A stretch of 64,000 nucleotides of DNA from an uncultured Spirochaetaceae bacterium (GTDB taxonomy: Bacteria > Spirochaetota > Spirochaetia > Sphaerochaetales > Sphaerochaetaceae), in assembly GCA_944389025.1 (NCBI GenBank), contig CALXKU010000007.1:1-64000 (forward strand), in the 5' to 3' direction. Made by a program: the position numbers and the translations under genes. Under the pieces are notes generated by a model. That model was not told the DNA's origin, ran no database searches, and saw nothing but the letters and a program-made list of their open reading frames with translations. Shown here one piece after another: positions 8,796 through 17,807 of the stretch (within the stretch, counting starts at the first letter, position 1; each line of letters starts with the position of its first letter).

Positions 8796-9744
8796 TGATG
8801 AACAGGGAGTTAGAGCGCTTTTTACACATTTTTTAAAGAGGTATCCATCCCCTTACATTTCTTTCGAGATTCTGGATAACGGAGAACAGCTCAGAAACCG
8901 GTGCCTTATATCAAAACCTGACATTGTTTTCACAGATATAAGGATGCCAGGACTCTCAGGGCTTGAAGCAATATATGAGATACAGCAGGCTACTCAGTAC
9001 GATGTGACCAACTACTACATCATATCTGGCTATGATGATTTCGAATATGCCAGGATGGCTCTTCGTCTCGGGATAAAGGACTATATATTAAAGCCTCTGA
9101 AATATACAGAGATATTAGCGATCCTTGAAAAGGAAGAAAGAAAACGTTTCACAGGAATCTCTATAGAAAAGGCATGGAAAATGGGAAATGAGGAGAAGGC
9201 CTTGAAGCTCTCCGCGCTCATACAGGATCTCGCATTGGCTTTTGAGAAAAAGGGTAAAACATATAATGATATGCTTTCAGACTGGAGCAGGACAGCAGAA
9301 GGAAATCCGATTGAGGAAAACTATTTTCTTGAGAAATTCGGGTTTAACTTATCATCTTTTCAGGAACAGAAGCAATTCCTTGAAAAGAATTCGAAAGAGA
9401 ATTCTGAAGCGTATTCAAAAAATCTAGTAAAAATTATCAGCACGATGATTGAAAAAAACTACAGCAACCCTGCCTTGGGGCTTGATTCAATAGCAGAAGA
9501 TCTCGGTTACAGTAAACAGTACCTCAGTGCTATATTTAAAAAGGAAAAGAAAATGCTTTTCTCCTCATACCTGACTAAAACACGTATGGAAAGTGCAACA
9601 AAATTGCTACATAACTCAAATATAAGAATCAAAGACATAGCAAGAATCTGCGGATACTCATACGTAAGCTATTTCATCAAGGTTTTCAGAAGGCATACAG
9701 GAAAATCTCCTGAGGAATGGAGAGAAGAAAACAACATCTCATAA
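8776..9744 (+). CDS. response regulator, REC plus AraC DNA-binding domain (YesN type)
   Basis: This 322-residue protein has a receiver domain at residues 1-120, with acidic pair DD7-8, phosphoacceptor Asp54 in FTDIRMPG and Lys in the YILKPLKY motif. A linker follows, then a C-terminal AraC/XylS double helix-turn-helix (about 220-320, with GYSKQYLSAIFKKE and ICGYSYVSYFIKVFRRHTGKSP). It overlaps the kinase gene by 20 bases and forms a two-component system with it. By analogy to YesMN systems it should activate the divergent sugar-transporter operon at 5599-6861. Confidence 0.93.
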   Translation: MKILIADDEQGVRALFTHFLKRYPSPYISFEILDNGEQLRNRCLISKPDIVFTDIRMPGLSGLEAIYEIQQATQYDVTNYYIISGYDDFEYARMALRLGIKDYILKPLKYTEILAILEKEERKRFTGISIEKAWKMGNEEKALKLSALIQDLALAFEKKGKTYNDMLSDWSRTAEGNPIEENYFLEKFGFNLSSFQEQKQFLEKNSKENSEAYSKNLVKIISTMIEKNYSNPALGLDSIAEDLGYSKQYLSAIFKKEKKMLFSSYLTKTRMESATKLLHNSNIRIKDIARICGYSYVSYFIKVFRRHTGKSPEEWREENNIS

Positions 9745-10413
9745 TTCTCCTATGCTTTCAATTGAAACTATAGTCAATATCTTGTCTTTGACACGGAATT
9801 TTATGTTGTATCCCGAATAAGAAATTCCGTATACCCTCTCATCATCATGATGGTACTGAGGACGGGGATCTTCCGAAAGAATCGCTTCAATATCCCCTCT
9901 TATCTCGCTTGGTATGATAACCCCATCTTCCGCTTCTATTCTTAGCTTTTCAAATTTCACATCATCGGTAAAGCCGCCCGTGGCATCTGGATGAGAGTCA
10001 GAGTATGAGATATACGGCTTTATGTCATATATCGGAGTTCCGCTCATCATATCCGCACCGCTTACAATAAGGACAGGGCCATCCTTCTTATCAAGGATAA
10101 CGGACTCAAGGCGTACGCTTGAAAGCCCTATTGGATTGGGCCTGAAAGGGGACCTGGTCGCAAAGACTCCCACCCTCTTATTCCCACCAAGGCGTGGAGG
10201 GCGTACCGTGAGAGCCTCCTTATGGTCCATAAACTCTGAGAACTGCCATATGAGCCAGAGGTGGGAAAAACCTTCAAGTCCCCTTATGGCATCTGTATTC
10301 CTATACTCCTTTTCAAAAACTATACGGGATTTGATCTCGGGACAAATGAGACTCTGACGTGGAACTCCGAACTTGCTCTCAAACCCGTTGTAGATACGTG
10401 CTATTATCTTCAT
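9739..10413 (-). CDS. trmO: tRNA (adenine37-N6)-methyltransferase TrmO (TsaA family)
   Basis: This 224-residue protein has the TsaA/UPF0066 domain over residues 1-150 (GFSHLWLIWQFSE, RPPRLGGNKRVGVFATRSPFRPNPIGLSSVRL) and the usual C-terminal extension. TrmO uses SAM to N6-methylate threonylcarbamoyl-adenosine 37 in tRNAs reading ACY codons. It is convergent with the response regulator and the two frames overlap by 6 bases. No Shine-Dalgarno is visible upstream. Confidence 0.93.
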   Translation of the reverse strand: MKIIARIYNGFESKFGVPRQSLICPEIKSRIVFEKEYRNTDAIRGLEGFSHLWLIWQFSEFMDHKEALTVRPPRLGGNKRVGVFATRSPFRPNPIGLSSVRLESVILDKKDGPVLIVSGADMMSGTPIYDIKPYISYSDSHPDATGGFTDDVKFEKLRIEAEDGVIIPSEIRGDIEAILSEDPRPQYHHDDERVYGISYSGYNIKFRVKDKILTIVSIESIGEL

Positions 10414-10440
10414 TGTTTGAATCTTAACTATATTCTTTTC

Positions 10441-10465
10441 AAAATGGAATAAAAAATTCCATTTT
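10441..10465. repeat. perfect 10-bp inverted repeat between trmO and the AAA ATPase gene
   Basis: AAAATGGAAT is followed by AAAAA and then ATTCCATTTT. It sits in the divergent gap, 11 bases upstream of the -35 element of the ATPase operon promoter. It could be an operator. A role as a hairpin terminator is unlikely because genes diverge from here. Confidence 0.5.
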
Positions 10466-10476
10466 ATCGCTAAAAT

Positions 10477-10505
10477 TTGACATATTTCAAACTCGATAAT
10501 ATAGT
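10477..10505 (+). promoter_or_regulatory. promoter of the AAA ATPase/TOPRIM pair (TTGACA-N17-TATAGT)
   Basis: TTGACA at 10477-10482 and TATAGT at 10500-10505 have the ideal 17-base spacing. Transcription would start at about 10512, so the coding start cannot lie at the upstream in-frame codons. GAGGG at 10512-10516 then serves the ATG at 10525. Confidence 0.75.
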
Positions 10506-10524
10506 TTATTTGAGGGATATGAAT

Positions 10525-11892
10525 ATGGATATCATGAGAATTGAGAAGATAACGCTAAGAAACTTCAAGAACGTCCGCTACGGTTCATTCACGATGCCTT
10601 CGTTTCTTAAAAAAGATGTGAAATGTGCGGACATTCTCGGAATATATGGACAGAACGGCTCTGGAAAGACTGCGATAATAGATGCTTTCGAAATACTGGA
10701 GAACATCATGAGCGGCTCAAGTCTCTCAGAAAAGAGCTGGAATCTGATAAACGTCGACAGCCCGGAGGCTTCCATAGAGCTCGGATTCACAATTCAGGAG
10801 GATGATGGATATCCCGACAAATACAGGTATACCCTTTCCTTTGCGAAAGGTGAGAAGAAAGGAGTATTGAAATCTGAGCTGCTTGAAGTGAGAAAGGCAA
10901 AGGAGGATGGAAGCTACGAGAGGGAGAAGGCGATTCTTGGCTATGATTATGAAAACCATGAAATAAGACCTGAAAGCACGTTTAAAAAGATTGTCAAAGC
11001 GAAACGGAATCTTGAGCTGGATCTCCTCGTTGCGGCACGCATGGCCGAAAAAAGCGAAAGCTCATTCCTCTTCTCCGAAGATGGTGCGTATGAGCTGCTA
11101 TCCACGCTTGAAGCCCCGGACATATCGAAAACGGTCAAAAGGATAAGAGATTATGCAATGACAAGCCTGATCGTGTTCTCCACGCGTGAGATGGGTATGG
11201 ACTCAAATCTTATGATGAACCTCACATACAGAAAAGAGGAGAAAGGGCATCTTGTAAAAGGGCAGATTCCTCTCAGCCTCGAAAGACCATCCGTAATAGG
11301 ACCAGAGGACAAGAAGGTGCTTGAGAATATGATAAGGGAGATGAACACGGTCCTTGGAGCGATAGTCCCTCACCTTAAACTCGGAGTGTATACTACGGGA
11401 GAAGAGCTGACAAGTGAGGGAAAGAAAGGATTTCTTGTAGAGATAGTATCCCTGAAAAATGGAAAGGCAATACCTTTAAGGTATGAAAGCGAGGGAATAA
11501 TAAAGATAATATCGATAACCAACGTGCTACTATGCGTGTACAACAACCCATCCGTCTGTCTCATAATTGATGAGTTCGACGCATCTGTTTTCGAATACCT
11601 TCTTGGAGAACTCATAAGCATCTTCAGCAAGGGTGCCCAAGGCCAGATGATATTCACAAGCCATAATCTCAGAATCCTGGAGATGATTGACAAGAACAGT
11701 GTCATATTCAGCACCTCCAACCCTGATAACCGATACATAAGGATGACTAATATCAAGAATACGAATAACCTGAGAGATGTCTACATACGCTCGATCCTGC
11801 TTGGAGGAACGAAAGAGAACATCTACGAAGAGACGGACAGCCAGGAAATCGGAATGGCGCTCAGGAGGGCGTGGAGAAATGCCGAAGAGTAA
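10525..11892 (+). CDS. AAA family ATPase (AAA15/RloA/OLD-like), candidate defence gene
   Basis: This protein has about 455 residues. An SMC/RecF-like N-terminus (IMRIEKITLRNFKNVRYGSF) is followed by Walker A GQNGSGKTA (about residue 45), a long helical middle, a Walker B CLIIDEFDA near residue 350, and a switch motif FTSHNLRILEMI. This is the AAA15 layout of RloA, AbiLi, AriA and OLD ATPases. The next gene, overlapping by 14 bases, encodes a TOPRIM-like protein. Such two-gene ATPase/TOPRIM operons are often abortive-infection systems. The start at 10525 is set by GAGGG 8 bases upstream and by the promoter. Function is inferred from architecture. Confidence 0.85.
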   Translation: MDIMRIEKITLRNFKNVRYGSFTMPSFLKKDVKCADILGIYGQNGSGKTAIIDAFEILENIMSGSSLSEKSWNLINVDSPEASIELGFTIQEDDGYPDKYRYTLSFAKGEKKGVLKSELLEVRKAKEDGSYEREKAILGYDYENHEIRPESTFKKIVKAKRNLELDLLVAARMAEKSESSFLFSEDGAYELLSTLEAPDISKTVKRIRDYAMTSLIVFSTREMGMDSNLMMNLTYRKEEKGHLVKGQIPLSLERPSVIGPEDKKVLENMIREMNTVLGAIVPHLKLGVYTTGEELTSEGKKGFLVEIVSLKNGKAIPLRYESEGIIKIISITNVLLCVYNNPSVCLIIDEFDASVFEYLLGELISIFSKGAQGQMIFTSHNLRILEMIDKNSVIFSTSNPDNRYIRMTNIKNTNNLRDVYIRSILLGGTKENIYEETDSQEIGMALRRAWRNAEE

Positions 11893-12586
11893 GAAGTTCG
11901 TTCTGATAATATGTGAAGGGCCAACGGATGAGAATGCCCTGTACAGGATCATGAAAGGCTTCTTCAATCCATGTGAGATAAGATTCCACATCTCACATGG
12001 CGATCCTTTGACATCCTGTCCAGAGAATAAGAGTCCGATGAGCGTAATCAGAGCGATAGTCGCACAGGAGAAAAAGAAATACGCACTGAGAGACAGCGAC
12101 ATACTCGCAGTAATACAAATCACGGACACGGACGGAGCATACATTCCACCAGAATGCGTAATTGAAGACCCAGAGGCAGGGAAAATCATATATAATGAGA
12201 CGGAAATACGCACGAAGTTCCCTCATTCCATACTTTCAAGAAATGTGAAAAAACGGATAAACATCTCAAAGCTACTCGAATACAAGGGAATAAACGAAGA
12301 AATACCATACAGAATATACTATGTTTCCAGAAACCTTGAACATGCGCTATACGGAATAAGGGAAAATCTGACAGATAACAGGAAAAGCAACCTCTCTGAT
12401 GATTTCTCAGAAAGGTTTGCAAAAGACTGGAGACGTTTTCTCTCATACATCATGAAGGAGTGCAATCCCATTGGTGGAAGCTACGAAGAGTCCTGGGCTC
12501 TTATAAAAAATGGTACGTCCTCACTGGAGCGACATACCAATCTGAATTTTCTTTTTGAAGAGTTCAGCTATATCCTTTACAGCTAA
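11879..12586 (+). CDS. TOPRIM/RloB-like effector protein paired with the AAA ATPase
   Basis: This 235-residue soluble protein starts at ATG 11879 (MPKSKKFVLIICEGPTDENA), overlapping the ATPase gene by 14 bases; AGGAGG lies 10 bases upstream. The early LIICEGPTDE motif (glutamate of a TOPRIM-type fold) and the later VIQITDTDGAY (DxD) near residue 82 together suggest a metal-dependent nuclease or RloB/DUF4435-type domain. The remainder, including YYVSRNLEHALYG, is not recognised. It would be the toxic or nicking partner of the ATPase in a defence module. The domain call is from motif reading only. Confidence 0.7.
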   Translation: MPKSKKFVLIICEGPTDENALYRIMKGFFNPCEIRFHISHGDPLTSCPENKSPMSVIRAIVAQEKKKYALRDSDILAVIQITDTDGAYIPPECVIEDPEAGKIIYNETEIRTKFPHSILSRNVKKRINISKLLEYKGINEEIPYRIYYVSRNLEHALYGIRENLTDNRKSNLSDDFSERFAKDWRRFLSYIMKECNPIGGSYEESWALIKNGTSSLERHTNLNFLFEEFSYILYS

Positions 12587-13785
12587 ACCTCATACACCCG
12601 TGCCAGACCACCCATGCTCGTCTCCCTATAGAGGGATGGAAGTGCATGTCCGGTTTCCATCATGACCTCGACAACATCATCAAAACTGATCTTATGCCTC
12701 CCGTCTCCAACAAGGGCATAACTCGCATGGTCAACAGCTCTCATGCATGCAAATCCGTTACGCTCTATGCATGGAATCTGTACAAGCCCCTTAAGTGGAT
12801 CGCATGTAAGACCAAGATGATGCTCAAGCCCCATTTCTGCAGCATATTCACACTGATAAATACTTCCCCCAAGAAGATAGCACACAGCTGCCCCTGCCAT
12901 AGCACATGCAACCCCGACCTCTCCCTGGCAGCCGACTTCAGCCCCGCTTATTGAGCCGTTTGTCTTCACGATGTTTCCCACCATGCCTGCGGTAAGAAGG
13001 GCCCTGAGTATCCTGACCTCTGGTATCTTGTACTCCTCCTGTATGTAATAAAGGGCACCGGGAAGGACTCCGCAACTGCCACAGGTAGGAGCTGTCACAA
13101 TCTTTCCCCCTCCTGCGTTCTCTTCGCTTACTGCGAGCGCATAGGAATGAGCGATCAGGGTATTTCCGAGGGCACCAGCCATTCCGAGAGCCTGCTCATG
13201 CACAAGGCATGCCTTACGGGCAAGCTTGAGGCCTCCGGGGAGAACCCCCTCGTTCTCAAGACCCCTCTTTATGGCATCTTTCATTACAGCCCATACATCC
13301 CTCATATAATCGAGAATACCATCGCCTTCCCTTTCTGTAGCAACCTCCCAGAAATGAAGCCCTTCCCTATCACAATAGGCTAAAAGCTTCTCCATGTTTC
13401 CAATATCATCATCAGAGTAGACCTCACTTTCTCCCTCACTCTCATCCCCTTCTCTTACGATCTTCCCCCCTCCTACGGAGTAATATGTCTCAGAAACGCT
13501 ATCATCAGAAGAGGAGAGGGAAAGGCAGTTTGGATGAAACTTCTTAAATACATCCGGAAACCAGAAAATCTCAGCTTCTTTTCCTCGCTCCTTGAAAGCC
13601 TCCCTTATGGCCTTATCTGTAAGATGCCCCTTACCTGTTGCGGCAAGGGATCCGAAAAGTTCCGCTTTAACACTCTTGACATCCGGATGTCTATCTATAA
13701 AATCCTCACAGGCCTTACGGGGTCCCATCGTATGACTGCTAGATGGCCCGTACCCTATCCTGTACAGCTCTCTTAATGATTCCAT
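12583..13785 (-). CDS. sdaA: L-serine ammonia-lyase, iron-sulfur dependent, single chain
   Basis: This 400-residue enzyme deaminates L-serine to pyruvate and ammonia in the cytoplasm. The N-terminal beta domain holds YGPSSSHTMGP. The C-terminal alpha domain holds the cysteines for the [4Fe-4S] cluster (CGSCGVLPGA, GLTCDPLKGL, IPCIERN). The start at 13785 (MESLRELYRIGYGPSSSH) matches the family start; an in-frame ATG at 13827 would lie upstream of the promoter at 13793-13821. The ATG sits 7 bases after the -10 hexamer, so the message appears leaderless. The 3' end overlaps the TOPRIM gene by 4 bases, convergently. Confidence 0.93.
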   Translation of the reverse strand: MESLRELYRIGYGPSSSHTMGPRKACEDFIDRHPDVKSVKAELFGSLAATGKGHLTDKAIREAFKERGKEAEIFWFPDVFKKFHPNCLSLSSSDDSVSETYYSVGGGKIVREGDESEGESEVYSDDDIGNMEKLLAYCDREGLHFWEVATEREGDGILDYMRDVWAVMKDAIKRGLENEGVLPGGLKLARKACLVHEQALGMAGALGNTLIAHSYALAVSEENAGGGKIVTAPTCGSCGVLPGALYYIQEEYKIPEVRILRALLTAGMVGNIVKTNGSISGAEVGCQGEVGVACAMAGAAVCYLLGGSIYQCEYAAEMGLEHHLGLTCDPLKGLVQIPCIERNGFACMRAVDHASYALVGDGRHKISFDDVVEVMMETGHALPSLYRETSMGGLARVYEV

Positions 13786-13792
13786 GCCTCTG

Positions 13793-13821
13793 ATTATAAT
13801 TGAGGCAAAGGGCTCTCTCAA
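13793..13821 (-). promoter_or_regulatory. sdaA promoter (TTGAGA-N17-TATAAT), leaderless start
   Basis: Read on the minus strand, TTGAGA (13816-13821) and TATAAT (13793-13798) are 17 bases apart. The ATG at 13785 begins 7 bases after the -10, at the expected transcription start. The promoter overlaps the stop of the upstream lipoprotein gene. Confidence 0.7.
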
Positions 13822-14537
13822 TACCATGATGGAAATTGCGCTACCTTGCTTATTGAGCTTCCGTCTTCCAGTACAAGAATGTTCACTATCATGGACATAT
13901 CCTCATGTATGAACACGTATGAGCCCTCATAAAGAGAGAGTGTAACCTCCCCTGAAGAGACGACCACATCGCTTATGTCATCACGATCAGAGGTCCACCT
14001 GCCATAAATAAGATTCTCAAGCCTTACTTCGAATAATTCTCCCTTAAGGTCGGAAGAGAGGGAAAGTTTACCGCTCTCAAGCAGGGAAAGAAACCTGTTT
14101 TTTGATATCTCATCACCGCTATAACAGCTCAAAAGTGTACTAAGGGAGAGGTTTCCAACAACCTCTGAGGAATAGAGAGCGATATCCATAAGGAATTCAA
14201 TAAGAGATGAGGATGAAAAGCAAAAAGAAGAGACAGATCTGTCCATTCCAGGTTCATGATAGGACGAGAGCGGAGTAAAGCCCTCAGCAGGATATATTAG
14301 AAAAAGTGATAGCCGTCCTTTCTTAACGCTTATCTTTACCTTTCTCACATGAGAGGGAACATGCAGACTCCTTATACCCCCACCATCAAAATAGAACAGG
14401 GTATAATAAATACTCTCCCCACTCATCGCCTCAACAGGAATGGAGGAAGGAAGATACAGCGTTACCTCCTCCTCGGTAAGAAAAGAACAGGAGGTAAGAA
14501 AGAATACAGCACAAAGCAAAAAGATTAATTTCTTCAT
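13818..14537 (-). CDS. lipoprotein of unknown function
   Basis: This 239-residue protein has a lipoprotein signal peptide (MKKLIFLLCAVFFLTSC; lipobox LTSC, Cys17). The mature part is rich in serine and in beta-type segments and ends QFPSWY. No domain is recognised. It lies directly upstream of sdaA on the same strand, and its last bases hold the sdaA -35 element. Lgt, which would modify it, is encoded at 28661-29665. Confidence 0.7.
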   Translation of the reverse strand: MKKLIFLLCAVFFLTSCSFLTEEEVTLYLPSSIPVEAMSGESIYYTLFYFDGGGIRSLHVPSHVRKVKISVKKGRLSLFLIYPAEGFTPLSSYHEPGMDRSVSSFCFSSSSLIEFLMDIALYSSEVVGNLSLSTLLSCYSGDEISKNRFLSLLESGKLSLSSDLKGELFEVRLENLIYGRWTSDRDDISDVVVSSGEVTLSLYEGSYVFIHEDMSMIVNILVLEDGSSISKVAQFPSWY

Positions 14538-14581
14538 ATTTAATAAAGAAAAGAAATTTCGATTATGTTAAATTCTCACCT

Positions 14582-15301
14582 ATGGGAAGAAATCTTATTG
14601 TTGGGGACATACATGGCAGATATGAAAAGCTTACAAAAGTGCTTTCTCTCTCTTCTTTCGACATGGAAGATGACACTCTTTATGCTGTTGGAGATTTCAC
14701 AGACAGGGGAAAAGATGCGTATCTAACATTAAGATTTCTGATGGATGTGAAAAACCTGAAAGCAGTTGTTGGCAATCATGATCTCTATCTTCAGAACTGG
14801 CTATACACAGGTGCCCCGGATGATAACTGGAAGCATTATCTTGGGGGAAATGCGACAATCAAGGATATAAAATACCATAATAGGATATCAAAAGCTGAAT
14901 GTATCCTAATAGCAGATTGGTTAAGAAGTCTTCCTCTTATCCGCATTGAAGATGATTATATTGTCACACATGGTGGACCTGGACACTTTGAAGTAGAAGA
15001 GTTAGCAATGCTGGAGAGGAAGAAACGTAATGAGCTAAGCCTCTTTAAAGGGGAAGATATGATCACATGGGATCGCGATTACTTCTTATCCGCGTTCAAA
15101 GGAATATACAGGGATGAGCTTTTTTCTTTTGTGGAACCTTTAAAAACAGAAAAGACGATTTTCATAGGGCACACCCCGGTTCCATCCGGAAGACCTCTTT
15201 TTTCAGAGGAGTATCATCTTGTCGCCCTTGATACGGGAGCTGGACGCAACGGGCCTCTTACGCTGATGGACATGGACAGCAAAGAATACTGGCAGGCATG
15301 A
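14582..15301 (+). CDS. calcineurin-like serine/threonine protein phosphatase (PrpA/ApaH-like)
   Basis: This 239-residue metallophosphatase has the full motif set: GDIHGRY (residues 8-14), VGDFTDRG (about 37-44), VGNHDLY (about 62-68), VTHGGPGH (about 128) and GHTPVPSG (about 198). Two metal ions are expected in the site. It is divergent from the lipoprotein gene across a 44-base AT-rich gap with no Shine-Dalgarno; TAAATT ends 7 bases before the ATG, possibly a weak leaderless -10. The target is unknown. Confidence 0.88.
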   Translation: MGRNLIVGDIHGRYEKLTKVLSLSSFDMEDDTLYAVGDFTDRGKDAYLTLRFLMDVKNLKAVVGNHDLYLQNWLYTGAPDDNWKHYLGGNATIKDIKYHNRISKAECILIADWLRSLPLIRIEDDYIVTHGGPGHFEVEELAMLERKKRNELSLFKGEDMITWDRDYFLSAFKGIYRDELFSFVEPLKTEKTIFIGHTPVPSGRPLFSEEYHLVALDTGAGRNGPLTLMDMDSKEYWQA

Positions 15302-15318
15302 AATGCGACTCTCGCGTA

Positions 15319-15846
15319 TTAGCCTTCATACTCTTTAAACTTAGAAAGATACATCCTTCTCATCTCAAGAAGGATATCCTGCACTCCCCTGCTCTTATAG
15401 TCCGCATATGTCCAGGAAAAAGACTCATACCCTTTGTGGTGGTACATCAAAGTAACCTCGGCATAAAGATTGTTTCCTATTGCAATCCTGTGAGCCCTGT
15501 TCTTTGTTGTGGCAAGTACGATGTTTCCAATGCTCATCGTTCCTGGATCAAGGTTTATCATCCTCTTCCCATCACAACTCATACGGTTTTCCAGATTATT
15601 GGTAAAGACTTTCGCAGCAGAAAGCATGTCCGGTGTTATAAGTCGTTCAAATGAGATGAAAAACCTTTCTATCGGAGTTCCCATCTCCTCGTTGTAATAG
15701 TCTGTGAATGTAAAAGGGATTGAAGGAGATACGTAGTCAATCCTTCCAAACTCAGCTTCGAGAGAAGCCCTTACCTCCTCAGGAAATCCTATTGAAGAAA
15801 GTACTCCCGAAAACAGGAGTACCTTCTCGTACATCTTCTCTTTCAC
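15319..15846 (-). CDS. DUF4416 family protein
   Basis: A 175-residue soluble protein matching DUF4416: the stretches FTFTDYYNEEMG, FFISFERLITPD, RMINLDPGTMSIGNIVLATTKNRAHRI and SWTYADYKS are characteristic of the family as I remember it. It is found mainly in spirochaetes and deltaproteobacteria; function unknown. Its ATG overlaps the stop of the aromatic-synthesis fusion gene by one base, so the two are co-transcribed. Confidence 0.85.
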   Translation of the reverse strand: MKEKMYEKVLLFSGVLSSIGFPEEVRASLEAEFGRIDYVSPSIPFTFTDYYNEEMGTPIERFFISFERLITPDMLSAAKVFTNNLENRMSCDGKRMINLDPGTMSIGNIVLATTKNRAHRIAIGNNLYAEVTLMYHHKGYESFSWTYADYKSRGVQDILLEMRRMYLSKFKEYEG

Positions 15847-17756
15847 TAGTGTGCCGCCGTATAGGTTCCAAGAACGCGGAACGAGACCGTGTTCTCCTTC
15901 AAAGTCGGAACGAGGGAGCTTAAGTCATGCTCATCGTTCAATTCCGTCTCAACGAAGAACGAATACTCCCAAGGCTTACCGAGAATAGGACGGCTCTCCA
16001 GCTTTTTCAGGTTCATTCCATGCTTCTGGAGGATATCGAGGACGGCAAAGAGTGCACCGGGCTTATCTGGAACGCTGAATGTCATACTTGCCCTGTTTAT
16101 CTTGGATGCACTTCTGAACAGTTCGGCGTTCTCCTCCCTGCTTATGATATAGAAACGCGTATAATTCTTCGGATTCGTCTCAATCGACTGTCTCAAAATC
16201 TCGCAGCCATAATGTTTAGCCGCTGGGCTTCCTGCGATTGCAGCCGCATCCATCAGGCCATTCTCCTTGATGTATTTGACGGATCCGGAAGTATCATAGA
16301 AAGGAATCTGCGCCGCAGAAGGCAGGTGCTCAGCAAGGAATTCCTTGCACTGGGCAAGACCCTGAGGATGGGAGTAAACCCTCTTTATATCCTCCATTTT
16401 GACTCCGGGGTTTACTATCAGATTGTGAATGACCCTGAGCTGCGCCTCTCCAACCACTGTTATGTTCTCTTCCACATTGAGAAGATCGAGGTTCTCAAAG
16501 ATTGTTCCACCCAGCGTATTCTCAACAGGAATAACCCCGTACCTGGCTTTTCCCGACGCGACAGCATCAAATACTCCCTTGAATTCTTTGCACGGAAGTA
16601 CCTTCTGATCCTCATTGAACGTCCTGCGGATTACCAGTTCACTGAAAGCTCCCCTCTCCCCCTGGAATGCGATGACATCATCGGCTGACGTATCCTCATC
16701 AGCACTCTTAGCCTTGATTGATTCAGGAACAACCCTTGGTATTTTCTCAACGGCCTTACCAACAACTGGAGCAAGGGCCTCTATATCCCTCATAAGGCGC
16801 TCAAACTGTTCTGGATACAAGGACTGCGGCCCATCTGAAAGAGCCTTCTCCGGATGGTCGTGAACCTCCACCATTATTCCGCTTGCCCCTCCTGCTATGA
16901 GAGCAAGAGCCATTGGAGATACCATGTCCCTGATTCCCGTTGCATGCGAAGGATCTCCGATTATAGGAAGGTGGGTAAGCTTCTGAACCACAGGAATTGC
17001 CGAGCAGTCCAGAGTGTTACGCGTCGCCTTCTCGTATGTCCTGATTCCCCTCTCACAGAGTACTATCTGGTCCGTTCCTGATGCCATGAGGTATTCGGCA
17101 GCCATGAGCCACTCCTCTATCGTTGCGGCAAGTCCTCTTTTTAGAAGAACCGGCATACCCGTCTTTCCAACCTCTTTCAGAAGCTCGAAGTTCTGCATGT
17201 TCCTAGCTCCGATCTGGAACATGTCGATATAAGCTGCCATCATCTGGACATCACGAGGAGAGACGACCTCTGTCGTCACAGGCATGTCAAAAGCATCTCC
17301 TGCTTTTCTGAGGTATTTAAGACCTTCCTCTCCAAGACCTTGGAAAGAATACGGGCTTGTACGGGGCTTGAAAGCACCTCCGCGCAGAATCACAGCACCG
17401 GCTTCCCTCACCTTCTCTGCGATTCTCATTATCTGATCCTCGCTCTCAACGGCACACGGACCTGCCATGACGGCAATTCTGCTCCCTCCGATTTTAACCT
17501 TACCTACGGAGACTATCGTATCTTCCTTTTTAAGCTCACGGGATGCAAGCTTATAAGGCTTTGAAATGGGGACGACGGATGAAACCCCGTCAAGAATCTC
17601 TATGCTTCTTGGATCTATGGAATTGGTACCGACCGCACCAAGGACGGTCTCCTCCTTTCCCACAATCTCTTTTACTATGAAACCCTTCTCTTTGAGGGTG
17701 TTTTTTATATTGTCTTTCTCGTCTGTACTGACACCTTGTTTTAAGATAATTATCAT
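15846..17756 (-). CDS. bifunctional DAHP synthase / prephenate dehydratase
   Basis: A 636-residue fusion. Residues 1-70 form the ferredoxin-like regulatory domain of AroF-type DAHP synthases. Residues about 80-335 are the catalytic barrel (GPCAVESEDQI, RGGAFKPRTSPYSFQGLG, DPSHATG). After a linker of about 25 residues (S/D/E-rich, about 340-362), prephenate dehydratase begins (IAFQGERGAFSE, NYTRF). An ACT domain closes the protein (about 553-632) with ESRP, the phenylalanine-binding motif. The first and the phenylalanine-branch enzymes of aromatic synthesis are thus one chain, probably under Phe feedback through ACT. No Shine-Dalgarno precedes the ATG at 17756. Confidence 0.93.
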   Translation of the reverse strand: MIIILKQGVSTDEKDNIKNTLKEKGFIVKEIVGKEETVLGAVGTNSIDPRSIEILDGVSSVVPISKPYKLASRELKKEDTIVSVGKVKIGGSRIAVMAGPCAVESEDQIMRIAEKVREAGAVILRGGAFKPRTSPYSFQGLGEEGLKYLRKAGDAFDMPVTTEVVSPRDVQMMAAYIDMFQIGARNMQNFELLKEVGKTGMPVLLKRGLAATIEEWLMAAEYLMASGTDQIVLCERGIRTYEKATRNTLDCSAIPVVQKLTHLPIIGDPSHATGIRDMVSPMALALIAGGASGIMVEVHDHPEKALSDGPQSLYPEQFERLMRDIEALAPVVGKAVEKIPRVVPESIKAKSADEDTSADDVIAFQGERGAFSELVIRRTFNEDQKVLPCKEFKGVFDAVASGKARYGVIPVENTLGGTIFENLDLLNVEENITVVGEAQLRVIHNLIVNPGVKMEDIKRVYSHPQGLAQCKEFLAEHLPSAAQIPFYDTSGSVKYIKENGLMDAAAIAGSPAAKHYGCEILRQSIETNPKNYTRFYIISREENAELFRSASKINRASMTFSVPDKPGALFAVLDILQKHGMNLKKLESRPILGKPWEYSFFVETELNDEHDLSSLVPTLKENTVSFRVLGTYTAAH

Positions 17757-17807
17757 GATAAATACTTATCCGATATTTAAGATATTTGGTCAACAAAGGG
17801 AGATATC

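Noticed and set aside
10477-10524. An earlier start codon for the AAA ATPase
   Set aside because: TTG 10477 is the -35 element itself; transcription starts near 10512 and GAGGG serves ATG 10525.
15927-16688. A 253-codon plus-strand open frame inside the aromatic fusion gene
   Set aside because: Antisense to conserved PDT and ACT coding sequence; no independent start signal.
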